This document shows positions 32,369 through 40,300 of a stretch of DNA of 64,000 nucleotides, piece after piece (within the stretch, counting starts at the first letter, position 1; every line of letters starts with the position of its first letter). The DNA is from Lacticaseibacillus yichunensis (GTDB lineage Bacteria; Bacillota; Bacilli; Lactobacillales; Lactobacillaceae). Position numbers and translations under genes: made by a program. The notes under the pieces were generated by a model that was not told the origin of the DNA, ran no database searches, and worked only from the letters and a program-made list of their open reading frames with translations. The stretch lies in NCBI RefSeq assembly GCF_003946405.1, contig NZ_RHOG01000001.1, positions 62,001-126,000 on the forward strand, read 5' to 3'.

Positions 32369-33058
32369 TTAGTCGAGCTTGGTCTTGTCGGTGACCTGCA
32401 GCTTGTCGTCGAAGGTATAAACAACAGGCTCGCCAGTCGCCATTTCAAGATCCATGATATCATCATCAGAAATGTTTTCGATGTACTTGGTCAAGGCACG
32501 CAGGGAGTTACCATGCGCGGCGATGATGACGTTCTTGCCAGCCAACAGATCTGGCGCAATGTGATCTTCCCAGAAAGGAATGACACGTTCAAGGGTGACT
32601 TTCAGGTTCTCGCCACCAGGAATGATGCGTGGGTCCAAGTTGGCGTAACGACGATCCTGAGCTGCAGAACCTTCGTCGTCAGCGGACAAAAGTGGCGGCA
32701 AAGTATCGTACGAACGGCGCCAGATGTGAACCTGCTCGTCGCCATACTTGTCGGCAGTTTCCTTCTTGTTCAGACCCTGCAGAGCGCCGTAGTGACGTTC
32801 GTTCAAACGCCAGGTCTTCGTTTCAGGAATCCAGAGCTGGCCGGAGCCTTCCAGTGCATAGTGCAGCGTCTTGATCGCACGGGTCAAAACAGAAGTGTAA
32901 GCCTGGTCGAATTCAAGCCCTGCAGCCTTGATCAATTCACCGGCGTGCTTTGCTTCCTCAACACCCTTGTCGCTCAGGTCAACATCGACCCAGCCAGTGA
33001 ACTGGTTGGACAAGTTCCATTGACTTTGGCCGTGACGGATCAGTACCAATTTTGCCAT
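32369..33058 (-). CDS. gpmA: 2,3-bisphosphoglycerate-dependent phosphoglycerate mutase
   Basis: The glycolytic enzyme (229 aa) that interconverts 3- and 2-phosphoglycerate through a phosphohistidine. Seen are [10 protein letters not shown] with H9 (about 5-14), the RAIKTL region, [22 protein letters not shown] near 85, and the second catalytic histidine in [12 protein letters not shown] near 182. Codon choice is strongly biased, as in highly expressed genes. The ATG follows AGCGAGGTAATTTCTAAG. A TGTATTAT -10-like hexamer lies near 33112-33119, and structured repeat copy A1 begins 40 nt further upstream. A divergent paralogue is encoded at 60078-60758. Confidence 0.96.
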   Translation of the reverse strand: MAKLVLIRHGQSQWNLSNQFTGWVDVDLSDKGVEEAKHAGELIKAAGLEFDQAYTSVLTRAIKTLHYALEGSGQLWIPETKTWRLNERHYGALQGLNKKETADKYGDEQVHIWRRSYDTLPPLLSADDEGSAAQDRRYANLDPRIIPGGENLKVTLERVIPFWEDHIAPDLLAGKNVIIAAHGNSLRALTKYIENISDDDIMDLEMATGEPVVYTFDDKLQVTDKTKLD

Positions 33059-33158
33059 CTTAGAAATTACCTCGCTTTTAAGATTTGTCAGTCTGCTGAC
33101 GGTTTTACATCTATTTATAATACATCATTTCAGAAAACTTTGCATTGAGAATCAGGGA

Positions 33159-33240
33159 AGGGTGCGAAGCGGGGCGCATAGGGATGAGCGGCTAGTTTGG
33201 CTTGGGCACTACAGCGCACTTCGCTTCGCAAAAACGCGTC
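33159..33240 (+). repeat. Structured repeat, copy A1 (3'-truncated)
   Basis: Starts AGGGTGCGAAGCGGGGCGC like copy B3 and keeps GCGGCTAGTTTGGCT, but the 3' half with the closing stem arms is lost. It lies between the gpmA promoter region and the small membrane gene. Confidence 0.7.
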
Positions 33241-33284
33241 CCCCCGTCAACATTCCATGATATAGTTACTTCCGGAGGATCATT

Positions 33285-33494
33285 ATGCGAAAAATCTGGT
33301 TCGGGGTCGGCGTTTTGTGGCTGGCCAGCATTGTTTATTTTCTGATCTACGTGAATAACCCTGCGTTGCGCACCCTCGTTGATACGACAGGCTTGTGGGC
33401 CGGGGTCCATGTGGCGGCTGATTTTGCGCTGATCGGCGGCGGCATCGCCTTGATCATTCACTTCATCCGCAAATTTGTGCACCATGACGATTGA
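33285..33494 (+). CDS. Small membrane protein (69 aa)
   Basis: I do not recognise a named family. The product has two hydrophobic helices: WFGVGVLWLASIVYFLIYV (5-23) and a second around ADFALIGGGIALIIHFI (45-61), with a short positive C-terminus KFVHHDD. GGAGG lies eight bases before the ATG, and TATAGT upstream could be a -10. A T-tailed terminator closes it, so it is a real monocistronic unit. Its neighbours, gpmA and the AI-2E-family permease, are transcribed the other way. Confidence 0.75.
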   Translation: MRKIWFGVGVLWLASIVYFLIYVNNPALRTLVDTTGLWAGVHVAADFALIGGGIALIIHFIRKFVHHDD

Positions 33495-33496
33495 AT

Positions 33497-33543
33497 CAAA
33501 AAATCGGCCGAGCGCAGCAACACACCTGCCTCAGCCGATTTTG
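33497..33543. terminator. Bidirectional terminator
   Basis: AAAAATCGGC / GCCGATTTT stem between the small membrane gene and the AI-2E-family gene, which converge. Confidence 0.85.
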
Positions 33544-33563
33544 CCAACCAACTGGTGATTGAC

Positions 33564-34739
33564 TTACTTTGATTCTTTTTCGTCCGTCTTCGGTTTCGCC
33601 GAGGCGGGCGTTTTTGATTCCGGCGACACGTCCTGCGACTCAGGGGCAGTTGCGATCGCATTTTCCGTCTGCGCATTCACTTCGGTGGCCGGATCCTCCG
33701 CCGGGCGCGGCAGGTCCTCCACCAGTGACTCGCTTCCTGAAGCTTTTTTCACCCCAATGATGTCAAGCAAGAAGGTGAAGATTGGGATGCCCACGATCAG
33801 GCCCCAGGTGCCAAACAAGCGCTCGGCGACCAGCAGGATGACGAAGGTGAAAAACACGGGCAGGCTGGTGCGGCTGCTCATGAACTTCGGATTGAGCACG
33901 TACGCTTCCAGAATGTGAATCACGATGATCATAATGACGATCGTGATCACCCCTTGCAAGCCATCGACGGTGAACGCGATGATCGCCAGCGGCACGACCG
34001 ATATGATCGCCCCGGCCACCGGAATCAGCGACAGCAGGAAGACCATGATTGCCAAACTTGGGACATTCGGCATCTTCATCACCAGCAGTGTGACAGTTGT
34101 GATGACGGTATTAACGATGGCGATGAAGATCTGCGCCTCAATGACCACCCCAAAGGTATCAATGAATTTCGTCGCAAAATAGTGCAGATCCGCGAACAAC
34201 CAGCCAAACGGGGATTTGATAAAGAGGTTGCCGAAGCGCTTCAGCTCATCGATCTCCACGGTGAAAAAGAAGCTGAGCAAAAAGGCCAACAACAGCGTGA
34301 CGCCCATGGCCCCAACGTTGCTAGCATATTCCAGGACCGTTTTGACCCCGCCTTCCAGCTGGGTGCGCAGATTGAGTGACTGCACGTTTTTCAACACCCA
34401 CTGCATCGCCTGATTATGGGCAAATTCATCGCTGTAGTAAAACTTCTGCACCGAATTGAAAAGTGCCACACTTTGCCGGATGATCGCCGGCACATAATGG
34501 ACCGCGGCGTACGACAACCCGAGCAGCACCGCGAGATAAAGCGGCCCGACCACCACGACTGGGCGAATGTGGACGTGCCGGCGAATCGCGTTGACCAAGC
34601 GGGTACACAGAAAGGCAAAGATGAACGTCAATAAGATGATGCTCATCACGCTGCGTGCGAGCCACAAGATCAGCGCCACCCCAGCAAGCACGACCGCCCG
34701 CCGCAATGGGATATTACTGATGAATTTGCGATAAGTCAT
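33564..34739 (-). CDS. AI-2E family transporter
   Basis: A 391-aa polytopic membrane protein of the PF01594 family. Its founding member was named for autoinducer-2 export, but related proteins act as Na+/H+ antiporters or have unknown cargo. About seven or eight hydrophobic segments span residues 15-330, with the family block FGVVIEAQIFIAIVNTVITTVTLL (about 190-213), VFLLSLIPVAGAIISVVPLAI and LNPKFMSSRTSLPVFFTFVIL. A 60-residue hydrophilic tail rich in Glu, Pro and Ser follows. GGGAGGAG precedes the ATG; the longer frame upstream lacks a site. Monocistronic. Confidence 0.9.
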   Translation of the reverse strand: MTYRKFISNIPLRRAVVLAGVALILWLARSVMSIILLTFIFAFLCTRLVNAIRRHVHIRPVVVVGPLYLAVLLGLSYAAVHYVPAIIRQSVALFNSVQKFYYSDEFAHNQAMQWVLKNVQSLNLRTQLEGGVKTVLEYASNVGAMGVTLLLAFLLSFFFTVEIDELKRFGNLFIKSPFGWLFADLHYFATKFIDTFGVVIEAQIFIAIVNTVITTVTLLVMKMPNVPSLAIMVFLLSLIPVAGAIISVVPLAIIAFTVDGLQGVITIVIMIIVIHILEAYVLNPKFMSSRTSLPVFFTFVILLVAERLFGTWGLIVGIPIFTFLLDIIGVKKASGSESLVEDLPRPAEDPATEVNAQTENAIATAPESQDVSPESKTPASAKPKTDEKESK

Positions 34740-34786
34740 TTCGGACTCCTCCCTTGACACCCGGTTATTATAGCAGAGCTTCGGCC

Positions 34787-34824
34787 AAAAAAAATACATC
34801 CTGCGCCGGAGTGCGGGATGTATC
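34787..34824 (-). terminator. Terminator of the sortase gene
   Basis: GATACATCCCGCA / TGCAGGATGTAT-type 12-bp stem followed by eight T on the minus strand. Confidence 0.9.
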
Positions 34825-34847
34825 CAAGCTTATTTGTGAACGCCTCA

Positions 34848-35546
34848 TCAATCGAAAACGCGAAGGGTACTGCTGGTGGCCTTGGTCGTCTTAGTCAACT
34901 CGCCTTGGACCACAATGCGGTGCGTCTCCCCTTCAGTCGGCGAGGCACAGGTGATCAGCGTCAACAGCTTTTTCCCAGGCACGTCTTCGATCCACTGGAC
35001 CTGCGTCTCATACACCACCGTCTTCGTCGTCACGCGGTACGTGTAGACCTTGGACATGTCCGTGATGTACATGTTGTCGCCTTTCTCAACGCCTTTCAAC
35101 GGGGAAAATAGGACGCCACTGGCCGTCATGTAGTGGCCCGCCAACGCATAATTGCCTTCGCCCATTTTCTGGCCGGCGTTCATCGTGCCTGCCCCTTGCG
35201 ACAAGTTTTCGTTGGCCAGCCCAAGCAGGATCGGTAGGCGCATCTTCACGGATGGAATGGCGATCTTACCGATGCCGTTCACCTTGCTGGTCGTCGCCTT
35301 GCCGACGGTGGCAACATCGAGGGCCTTGACCGATTTGAAATCGAAGTTGCCCTCTTTTTTCTCATTCTTCTTGACCGTTTCCTTGGAAATGGTCTTCATC
35401 GTCGATTGGCCCATCCAGTTGACGACAAACAATTTGATCTGCTCGTTGAACACCAGCGCCAGGCCAACGACCAGCCCCAGCACAAGCAGTGTGCGCCAAA
35501 GCCAAGTCTTGCCGCGCGTGTGTTTTTTATTCTTGCGATCCACCAT
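34848..35546 (-). CDS. srtA: Class A sortase
   Basis: A membrane-anchored transpeptidase (232 aa) that cuts LPxTG surface proteins and joins them to the cell wall. A short basic N-terminus precedes one membrane helix (LWRTLLVLGLVVGLALVF). The sortase barrel has IGKIAIPSVKMRLPILLGLANENLSQGAGTM, catalytic His in NYALAGHYMT, catalytic Cys in KLLTLITCASPTEGETHR and Arg in HRIVVQGEL. All three active-site residues are present. ATG at 35546 is preferred; GTG nine bases earlier sits too close to the AGAGGA site. The promoter TTGTTC-17-TACAAT lies 27-55 nt upstream. No pilin genes are adjacent, which fits a housekeeping SrtA. Confidence 0.93.
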   Translation of the reverse strand: MVDRKNKKHTRGKTWLWRTLLVLGLVVGLALVFNEQIKLFVVNWMGQSTMKTISKETVKKNEKKEGNFDFKSVKALDVATVGKATTSKVNGIGKIAIPSVKMRLPILLGLANENLSQGAGTMNAGQKMGEGNYALAGHYMTASGVLFSPLKGVEKGDNMYITDMSKVYTYRVTTKTVVYETQVQWIEDVPGKKLLTLITCASPTEGETHRIVVQGELTKTTKATSSTLRVFD

Positions 35547-35572
35547 CCGGGCCACCGTCCTCTCGTAAATGT

Positions 35573-35601
35573 ATTGTACACGTGCGGCCGCCTTTGAACA
35601 A
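35573..35601 (-). promoter_or_regulatory. Promoter of the sortase gene
   Basis: On the minus strand TTGTTC (35601-35596), 17 nt, TACAAT (35578-35573). Confidence 0.65.
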
Positions 35602-35726
35602 CTTTGTAGCCCATGTTCGGACGCGGAATTCGCGTACCCCTTGTTGTCTATAAACTAGCATGTTTGCTTACTAAATACAAGCGTCTGGCATTTTTGATTT
35701 TGAACCGGTTACATTGCACCGCCACC

Positions 35727-35754
35727 TTGTGCATCAAACTAGAATGATTATAAT
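35727..35754 (+). promoter_or_regulatory. Promoter of the DHA2-type MFS gene
   Basis: TTGTGC (35727-35732), 16 nt, TATAAT (35749-35754). A short TTAGG-N4-CCTAA repeat lies 12 nt downstream and could be an operator. Confidence 0.55.
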
Positions 35755-35801
35755 TAAAGTTAATGTTAGGGCGACCTAATGACTAAGAGGAGTTGAGTGG
35801 T

Positions 35802-37175
35802 TTGACCGAAACACACGCACCATCGTCGCATCGTGCCTTCATCGCGACCTTACTGACCGGCACTTTTTCAATGTCTATTTCTCAATCATCGCTGAGCACC
35901 GCCTATCCCACTTTCATGAAAACATTTGGGCTCGGGGCGGACACGATCGCCTGGCTGACCACTGGATTCATGCTAGTCATGAGCCTGATGATTCCCGTCT
36001 CCCCGTGGCTACTCAACAATGTGCCCTTTAAACGGTTGTTTCAGATCGTTGTCGCCATTTTCGGCCTCGGCACCGCCCTTTGTATCTGGGCACCCAGTTT
36101 TACCGTCCTATTGGTTGGCCGGTTGCTGGAGGCGCTGGCGGTCGGGATTCTTTTTCCCAGCTACCAAACGGTGATGTTGACGATCACGCCGCAGGAAAAG
36201 CGCGGGGCCGTCATGGGAACGGCGGGACTGGTCATGGGCTCGGCCCTGGCAGTCGGCCCGATCATCTCGGGTGTGTTGCTTCACTGGTTTGCGTGGCAGG
36301 CGCTGTTCGTCGTCTTTCTCCTCGTCGCGCTCGGCGTCTTTCTCGCCTCGACTGTGACCATCACCGATGTCATGCCGCTTCATGTCTCGCGACTGGATTG
36401 GCTGTCAGTGGTGCTTGCCGCCAGTTTTCCGGCCTTGCTCTATGTGCTGACCGTCGCGACGAGCCGCGGGTTCTCCTGGCCGCTTGCGCTTTTGCTCATC
36501 GTGGCCGTGCTTGCGGGCATCTGGTTCATTCTGCGTCAATTGCGAGCCACACAGCCGCTGCTTCAGCTCCGCGTTTTTGCCACGCCAATGTTTACGAAAT
36601 CAGTCCTGATGACCGGCATCTCCTATATCGGCTTGATCGTCACGACTATTGTGATGCCGCTGTATTTTCAGAGGGTGCTTCATGAAAACACGCTGGTCTC
36701 TGGCCTGTCGCTGGTGCCGGCCGCGGTCCTTCTCAGTTTGCTTAATCCGCGAGCGGGCAAAATGCTTGACCGGCTGGGACCACGGCTCGTCGTGACCACC
36801 GGCATGGGCTTGATCACTGTTGGATTTGCGCTGATGGCCCTCCTTGCTGGGCGCATGACCCTCCCAATGGCGATCATCGGGGCGATGATCACCGAAGCCG
36901 GCAACGCGTTTGTCATGATGCCATCCGTCACTGCAGGTGCAAACGCGTTGCCCAAGGGCTTGATCTCAGATGGCACCGCCGTCACCACCACCGTGCGCCA
37001 GCTTCTGGGCTCAACAGGCGTGGCCGTGGCGACCCTGATTCTCCAACAGGTCCAAGCGCTGTCGGGCAGTTTGATCACTGGTTTTCATGTCACCTTCTTG
37101 GTTTTTGCCATCGTCGGCGCGGCGGGCCTTTTACTCGGATTGACGATGCCAGGTAACCAGGTCAAGGCACGATAA
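35802..37175 (+). CDS. MFS drug exporter, DHA2 type
   Basis: A 457-aa major facilitator with about 12-14 membrane helices, similar to LmrB/EmrB-type multidrug exporters. TTGFMLVMSLMIPVSPWLLNNVPFKRLF (about 46-73) is the motif-A region. The GRLLEALAVGILFPSYQTVMLTI block near 110 is motif D-like, and AGLVMGSALAVGPIISGVLLHWF near 142 is motif C of drug:H+ antiporters. The start appears to be TTG at 35802, nine bases after AGAGGAG; no ATG or GTG is better placed. It is a single gene, divergent from the sortase gene, with no TetR- or MarR-type regulator next to it. Confidence 0.87.
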   Translation: MTETHAPSSHRAFIATLLTGTFSMSISQSSLSTAYPTFMKTFGLGADTIAWLTTGFMLVMSLMIPVSPWLLNNVPFKRLFQIVVAIFGLGTALCIWAPSFTVLLVGRLLEALAVGILFPSYQTVMLTITPQEKRGAVMGTAGLVMGSALAVGPIISGVLLHWFAWQALFVVFLLVALGVFLASTVTITDVMPLHVSRLDWLSVVLAASFPALLYVLTVATSRGFSWPLALLLIVAVLAGIWFILRQLRATQPLLQLRVFATPMFTKSVLMTGISYIGLIVTTIVMPLYFQRVLHENTLVSGLSLVPAAVLLSLLNPRAGKMLDRLGPRLVVTTGMGLITVGFALMALLAGRMTLPMAIIGAMITEAGNAFVMMPSVTAGANALPKGLISDGTAVTTTVRQLLGSTGVAVATLILQQVQALSGSLITGFHVTFLVFAIVGAAGLLLGLTMPGNQVKAR

Positions 37176-37180
37176 GGAAA

Positions 37181-37240
37181 AAGCGTCAGCGTCGTTCCTG
37201 CCACATTGAGGCGTGACAGGCGACGCTGACGCTTATTTTT
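37181..37240. terminator. Bidirectional terminator between MFS gene and sfsA
   Basis: A perfect 14-bp stem AAGCGTCAGCGTCG / CGACGCTGACGCTT, then ATTTTT on the plus strand. The converging sfsA stop codon lies inside it. Confidence 0.92.
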
Positions 37241-37955
37241 CGACTTCAATAAACTTGCGCGCCAGATCGAACTTGATGCGATGATCCAACTCGATCAAGC
37301 CGGGTCCCGTCTGACAACCGATTGCCAGCACCTTGACCCCTGCGGCCTGCGCCTGGGCGACGGCAGTGGTCAGCTCTGGGAACCGCTGATCATAGATCGT
37401 GCAGCTTGCGATACCCGGAAGTTGAACCACCAGCACGAGATAGCTTGCGATACCTTGCTGAACCGCGCCGGTCAACGTGTGTACATGCTTGAGCCCGCGT
37501 TCAGTCGGCGCATCCGGAAAGGCGGCGTGCTTGCCATTGGCCAATGTGACGCCCTTCACTTCCGCCAGCCACGCGCGCCCGCGAGCATCTTTACCGGCAA
37601 AATCAATGCGTGAATCGCCAAAGACTGTCTCCGGATGAACCTCATAGGGCAAAACCATCCCCGGCAATTTTAGGCTGCCCGCAATCAGCCCCGCCCGCAC
37701 AACACGATTAGGCGCTAAGCTATCGATATTGATCCACCGGCCGTCGCGGCGCACCGCAAGCACATCCCAATGCGTCTTGCGCTCGGGGTTGGCCGCGGGC
37801 GCCACGCTGATCGGCGCACCGGGCCGCAAAAGCTCTTTGTTCCGGCCGGTATTGCTAAGATGAGTGGCCACGATCTGATGGTTGAGCGCGACCATCACCG
37901 TAAACCGGCTCACACGCTCGATGACATGGCCCACTTGAACATTCTGATAGCGCAT
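37233..37955 (-). CDS. sfsA: SfsA family protein (sugar fermentation stimulation protein homologue)
   Basis: A 240-aa protein of the SfsA family, with an N-terminal OB-like part and a C-terminal nuclease-like fold. Hallmarks are RFTVMVALNHQIVATHLSNTGRNKELLRPGAP (about 17-48), DSRIDFAGKDARGRAWLAEVKGVTL near 112-136, and AAFPDAPTERGLKHVHTL. The D...EVK residues recall PD-(D/E)xK nucleases, and DNA binding has been reported for the family, but the role is unclear. The ATG at 37955 lies six bases after GGAGG; a GTG directly before it is too close. TATAGT upstream is a likely -10. Confidence 0.93.
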   Translation of the reverse strand: MRYQNVQVGHVIERVSRFTVMVALNHQIVATHLSNTGRNKELLRPGAPISVAPAANPERKTHWDVLAVRRDGRWINIDSLAPNRVVRAGLIAGSLKLPGMVLPYEVHPETVFGDSRIDFAGKDARGRAWLAEVKGVTLANGKHAAFPDAPTERGLKHVHTLTGAVQQGIASYLVLVVQLPGIASCTIYDQRFPELTTAVAQAQAAGVKVLAIGCQTGPGLIELDHRIKFDLARKFIEVEK

Positions 37956-38079
37956 CACGCACCTCCCGCCTCACTATACCATGGATAATTTCCCGGGCAA
38001 TAACCCGCGCAAAGGAACTCGTCTTTCATTGCCGCCAGCCGCCGCGTAAATTAATTTTCGAAAGCGAGGGGAAACAACC

Positions 38080-38700
38080 ATGTCGATCGGACCACAATTG
38101 AAAAATGCGCGCACGACCCAACAACTCACGCAGCAACAAGTCGCCGACTCATTAAGCGTCACCCGCCAAACAATCTCCAGTTGGGAGACCGGCCACAGCT
38201 ATCCGGACGCAGGCAGTTTGATCGATTTGAGTCGACTTTACCAGCTCTCGTTGGACACGCTGCTCAATGAGGACGCCGACCTAGTCACAGACATTCATAG
38301 ACAATCGGCCGTTTTGCACCGCATCAAAAAGGTGTCGCGGTTGAGCCTTATCGTCGATCTGATTTTTCTCATCTTGATTCTTGGTGACATGTTGCATTGG
38401 CCGGGCATGGCAATGGGCGAGATCAGCTCGTGGCTGATCGATGCGCTGATTATCCTTGACCTAGCTATCATGGCCCACATCGACCGCAGTGAGCGCCTGT
38501 TGCGACGCCTCCCCGATCCCCCGCGAATCATTCGCCAGACATTTGTGATTGCGTTTCTGGGCGGCGTCGCATATGCAGGCCTCTTCCTGCTGATTGGCGG
38601 GCCTTGGTGGCTCTGGGCCATTATCGGTTGCGTTCTGCTCACACTGTTGGTGATGCGGCTCCTGCATGGCATTCGCCAAGCCAATTGCCAAAAAAGCTGA
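38080..38700 (+). CDS. XRE-family HTH protein with C-terminal membrane domain
   Basis: A 206-aa protein. Residues 1-65 form a Cro/C1-type helix-turn-helix: LKNARTTQQLTQQQVADSLSVTRQTISSWETGHSYPDAGSLIDLSRLYQLSLDTLL. A hydrophilic linker follows, then four hydrophobic segments (about 88-105, 112-130, 150-170, 172-192). So the DNA-binding domain is tethered to the membrane. Such proteins occur in lactobacilli as suspected envelope-stress or peptide sensors, but the signal is unknown. GAGGGG lies eight bases before the ATG. It is a single gene with a strong terminator. Confidence 0.88.
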   Translation: MSIGPQLKNARTTQQLTQQQVADSLSVTRQTISSWETGHSYPDAGSLIDLSRLYQLSLDTLLNEDADLVTDIHRQSAVLHRIKKVSRLSLIVDLIFLILILGDMLHWPGMAMGEISSWLIDALIILDLAIMAHIDRSERLLRRLPDPPRIIRQTFVIAFLGGVAYAGLFLLIGGPWWLWAIIGCVLLTLLVMRLLHGIRQANCQKS

Positions 38701-38726
38701 GCGGAAGTTTTCCGCCCAGCTTTTTT
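38690..38726. terminator. Terminator between XRE gene and aldo/keto reductase gene
   Basis: AAGCTG-A-GCGGAA / TTCCGC-C-CAGCTT stem with T-runs on both strands; it overlaps the XRE stop codon and serves the converging gene too. Confidence 0.9.
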
Positions 38727-38739
38727 GTTAGCCGCAAGA

Positions 38740-39600
38740 TCACCAGGTCGTGGTGTCTGGATCCGTGGCCAGTCCCGCGACGCCACGCAGGCCATCCAAG
38801 GTCTTCATGTCTTCGGCCGAAATACTGAAGTCAAACAACTCCGTATTTTGCCGAATGCGGTCTTCATGAACCGACTTGGCCAGTGGCAAGAAGCCGTGCT
38901 GCAAGGACCAGCGCAACAGGACCTGGGCCACAGACTTGTCATAATGCCCCGCCACTGTCGCCAGGCGCTCATCGCCCAACAACTTGCCGGTGCCAAGCGG
39001 GCTGTAGGCTTCGTTCAAGATCTTGTTCTTGTCGTTCATCGCCGTCACTTCAGGCTGCAGATCAGACGGGTTCAGGAAGATCTGGTTGACCGCCGGCATC
39101 ACAGAGCCAGTCGCGGTGATCACATCCAGGTGCGCCTGACGGAAATTGGAGATGCCGATTGCCCGGGCCTTGCCAGCCTTGTAAATGGCTTCCATCCCGC
39201 GCCAGGTGTCCGCGAGACTGTCCGGATAGCTGTCACGCGCGCTCACCGGATTCGGCCAGTGGATCAGATACAGATCCACATAGTCGAGGCCCAGCTTGGT
39301 CAAGGACGTATCGATAGCTTGTTGGCTCAGGTCAAAACTGTGGGCGTTGTTATTCAGCTTGGTGGTCACAAACAGCTCGTCGCGCTTGATGCCAGATGCC
39401 TGGATGCCCGCGCCAACCGTTTCCTCATTGCCGTACATGGCGGCGGTGTCAATGTGGCGATAACCAGCCGCGATCGCAGCTTCCACACTCTTTTGCGCGA
39501 CATCACCATCTGGCGTTTGCCATGTGCCAAACCCGACGACCGGAATCTCGACCCCATTGTTCAGGGTAAACGTGTCTGTCATACCATTCAATTCAGTCAT
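38740..39600 (-). CDS. Aldo/keto reductase (2,5-diketogluconate reductase-like)
   Basis: A 286-aa NADPH-dependent aldehyde/ketone reductase with a TIM barrel. The tetrad is readable: Asp in GYRHIDTAAMYGNEETVG with Tyr (about 53 and 58), Lys in LFVTTKLNNN near 82 and His in YLIHWPNP near 112. GISNFRQAHLDVI and LAKSVHEDRIRQNTELFDF are the conserved C-terminal cofactor loops. AAGGAGA lies eight bases before the ATG. ACTTAT-N8-ATAAGT at 39627-39646 may be an operator. Single gene. Confidence 0.93.
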   Translation of the reverse strand: MTELNGMTDTFTLNNGVEIPVVGFGTWQTPDGDVAQKSVEAAIAAGYRHIDTAAMYGNEETVGAGIQASGIKRDELFVTTKLNNNAHSFDLSQQAIDTSLTKLGLDYVDLYLIHWPNPVSARDSYPDSLADTWRGMEAIYKAGKARAIGISNFRQAHLDVITATGSVMPAVNQIFLNPSDLQPEVTAMNDKNKILNEAYSPLGTGKLLGDERLATVAGHYDKSVAQVLLRWSLQHGFLPLAKSVHEDRIRQNTELFDFSISAEDMKTLDGLRGVAGLATDPDTTTW

Positions 39601-39752
39601 ATGCTGTCTCCTTTGATGTGATAACGACTTATTGCTTGTCATAAGTAAGTATAGCAATATCAACCGCTTGATGCGAAGCAAACCGGCTGGTAGTTTTGAC
39701 CTAAATCGATGTCGGGTTCGTCTCGGCTCGGCAAACCAGGAGCTATCTCACT

Positions 39753-39779
39753 AAAAAAAGCCGCCGCAGCGACTTTTTT
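39753..39779 (-). terminator. Terminator of usp
   Basis: AGTCGC / GCGGCT stem with one wobble, four-base loop, then seven T on the minus strand. Confidence 0.85.
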
Positions 39780-39785
39780 CTTATA

Positions 39786-40253
39786 TCAGCGAACGATGAT
39801 GACCGAGGCGTTGGCCTCACGTGCAATCTCGCTTGCGACATGACCAATATGCAAATGGCCACGGGCTGTGTGCGAGCCGACGATGATCAGATCTGGATTG
39901 AAACTTGGCGCGATGTCTTCCAAGATCACGCGGGCCGGTTTGCCCTCGCCGATCAGTGGCTGCACGTCTTGGACGCCAAACGCCTGCGCTTTTTCAACAT
40001 ATGTGTTCAGATGGGCCACGATCTCGCTGCGCCGATCACTCAGCATGTCCGGTGACAGCGATTGATAGATGTTCAGATCGCCGGTCTCAAGGACTGAGAC
40101 GATGCCCAACGGGACTTCATAGACCTTTGCAACGGTACATGCATAATTGAAAGCCTTGTGGGACGAATCATCGTCGTCATCGTCAACTGCAAGGAGCAGT
40201 CGGGAATAATGCATCGACTCGACGACAAAATCTTCTTCTGTTTCTTCTGCCAT
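39786..40253 (-). CDS. Universal stress protein (UspA family)
   Basis: A 155-aa single-domain Usp. The strand-1 motif RLLLAVDDDDDDSSHKAFNYA (about 18-38) has an unusual run of six Asp after the nucleotide-binding AVD. The C-terminal motif IIVGSHTARGHLHIGHVASEIAREANASVIIVR (about 122-155) is the G-2x-G-9x-G(S/T) phosphate loop, here GSHTARGHLHIGHVAS. That suggests ATP binding. AAGGATC lies nine bases before the ATG. It follows the D-Asp ligase gene by 47 nt and may be cotranscribed with it. Confidence 0.93.
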   Translation of the reverse strand: MAEETEEDFVVESMHYSRLLLAVDDDDDDSSHKAFNYACTVAKVYEVPLGIVSVLETGDLNIYQSLSPDMLSDRRSEIVAHLNTYVEKAQAFGVQDVQPLIGEGKPARVILEDIAPSFNPDLIIVGSHTARGHLHIGHVASEIAREANASVIIVR

Positions 40254-40300
40254 GCGATGATCCTTCTTTCTGTTGAGGCAATTCCAACGCCTTTAGTTTA

